DNA of 64,000 nucleotides from Deltaproteobacteria bacterium HGW-Deltaproteobacteria-13 (lineage in GTDB: Bacteria; Desulfobacterota; Syntrophia; Syntrophales; Smithellaceae): contig PHBJ01000013.1 in the NCBI GenBank assembly GCA_002840555.1, positions 1 through 64,000 of the forward strand, read 5' to 3'. The position numbers were made by a program, and so were the translations under genes. Shown one piece after another: positions 63,434 to 64,000 of this stretch. The notes under the pieces were generated by a model. It ran no database searches, was not told the DNA's origin, and was given only the letters and a program-made list of their open reading frames with translations. Within the stretch, counting starts at the first letter, position 1. Each line of letters starts with the position of its first letter.

Positions 63434-64000
63434 ATGGTCCATAAAAAACTATCTTTGAATATCAATGGAATCAAAAGAAAGTTATCTAAACTGGCCTTTC
63501 TTCTCTCCATTTTGGCCGAAGATTTTTCCATTATTCCCAAAGATGACCCCAAGCAGGCTCTTCGTCTTCGACGTTTTTTTATATCATTGGGCATCTATAT
63601 ATTAAACTTTCCTCTCTTTTATTTAGGTTATCAGGCGGGGATTATGTCCCTGGAAGTTCTTTACTGGAACTGGATTATCGTCCTGGTGGCCAATGTTGTT
63701 TTATATATTGTCTTTCGCACGGGTTTCAACCGGCGAATGAGAGATCCCAGCTTGACTTCGGTGCAGATTTGCACAGCCAGCCTTGTCGTCATGTATGCAA
63801 TATTTTTTATTCCTGAAGCCAGAGGTATCCTTTTTTCCGTGTACATTCTTATCCTCTTGTTTGGTATTTTCCGCCTGGATACCCGGCAGTTTTTGTATAT
63901 GAGCGCGTTTATCCTGCTGACCTATGGAATGGATATCTTTTTACTGCAAGTTTTACGTCCGCAGCATATCAATCTTAATGTTGAAATTTTTCAGTTGGGC
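63434..64000 (+). CDS. Membrane N-terminal part of a probable diguanylate cyclase (partial)
   Basis: 189 residues, open to the window end. After a basic start, about five hydrophobic segments follow. MRDPSLTSVQICTAS lies after a FRTGFNR segment, and LFGIFRLDTRQFLYM follows later. This layout resembles the membrane sensory region of GGDEF proteins. The C-terminal part is outside the window, so the output domain is an inference. No clear ribosome site precedes ATG 63434. Confidence 0.6.
   Translation, partial: MVHKKLSLNINGIKRKLSKLAFLLSILAEDFSIIPKDDPKQALRLRRFFISLGIYILNFPLFYLGYQAGIMSLEVLYWNWIIVLVANVVLYIVFRTGFNRRMRDPSLTSVQICTASLVVMYAIFFIPEARGILFSVYILILLFGIFRLDTRQFLYMSAFILLTYGMDIFLLQVLRPQHINLNVEIFQLG

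Noticed and set aside
1-64000. The GGDEF fragments at both window ends as one gene
   Set aside because: They lie at opposite ends of a linear window; the sequence does not show that they join.

Overview
The window looks like a chromosomal segment of a Gram-negative anaerobe, most likely a Desulfobacterota / Deltaproteobacteria member near the Syntrophales. This is an inference from gene content, because no rRNA is present. The supporting signs are outer-membrane proteins (OmpH/Skp, an autotransporter, a beta-barrel protein), a desulforedoxin-type iron protein, an ADP-forming acyl-CoA synthetase, an AidB-like acyl-CoA dehydrogenase, a large multi-PAS sigma-54 activator, a lipase with its dedicated foldase, and a PPi-type phosphofructokinase.

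Layout. 1-6 kb: the end of a GGDEF protein, an FmdB-type zinc ribbon, a small HExxH protein, a beta-barrel protein, then D-Ala-D-Ala ligase converging on an alanine racemase that carries a 267-residue C-terminal extension. 5.8-12 kb: a desulforedoxin domain fused to a histone-H1-like lysine tail, a 1405-residue PPDK-like protein without the PEP/pyruvate barrel, and a divergent GAPDH whose leader holds an orphan intrinsic terminator. 12.3-17.4 kb: a TraB/GumN protein, then a block of accessory genes on the minus strand separated by attC-like sites. I read this as an integron cassette array without an integrase. It carries an HhH-GPD glycosylase-like protein, a small secreted protein, an HNH protein and a HEPN-motif protein. 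17.4-20.6 kb: a gap-pgk-tpiA glycolytic operon with a strong promoter and a perfect operator-like palindrome. 20.7-26 kb: lipase, foldase and a five-PAS enhancer-binding protein, with a sigma-54 promoter and GGGGCA palindromes in front of the lipase. 26-33 kb: PilZ, OmpH and a 1726-residue autotransporter.

33-45.5 kb: malic enzyme, a SWIB-domain protein, TonB, a BtuF-like binding protein, a beta-CASP nuclease, a NodIJ-like ABC exporter, an RRM-glycine-rich RNA-binding protein with a structured leader, a TetR / acyl-CoA dehydrogenase pair with shared operators, and an MFS transporter. 45.6-49.7 kb: an ABC-F ATPase whose last 87 bp are duplicated about 0.9 kb downstream around a RelE/HigA-type toxin-antitoxin pair, then a beta-propeller lipoprotein. 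49.7-64 kb: an aminotransferase, a four-S1-domain protein, a secreted hypothetical protein, the ADP-forming acyl-CoA synthetase with a TetR gene, a B12-dependent radical SAM plus KAS III-like pair, tRNA-Phe, a prmA-rsmE-RDD operon, PPi-PFK, and the membrane half of a probable GGDEF protein cut by the window end.

Together the gene set covers central carbon flow (PPi-PFK, TIM, GAPDH, PGK, malic enzyme), fatty-acid activation and oxidation under TetR control, secreted lipid hydrolysis under sigma-54 control, and cell-envelope building. The accessory DNA is concentrated at 13.3-17.4 kb and 47.2-48.3 kb.
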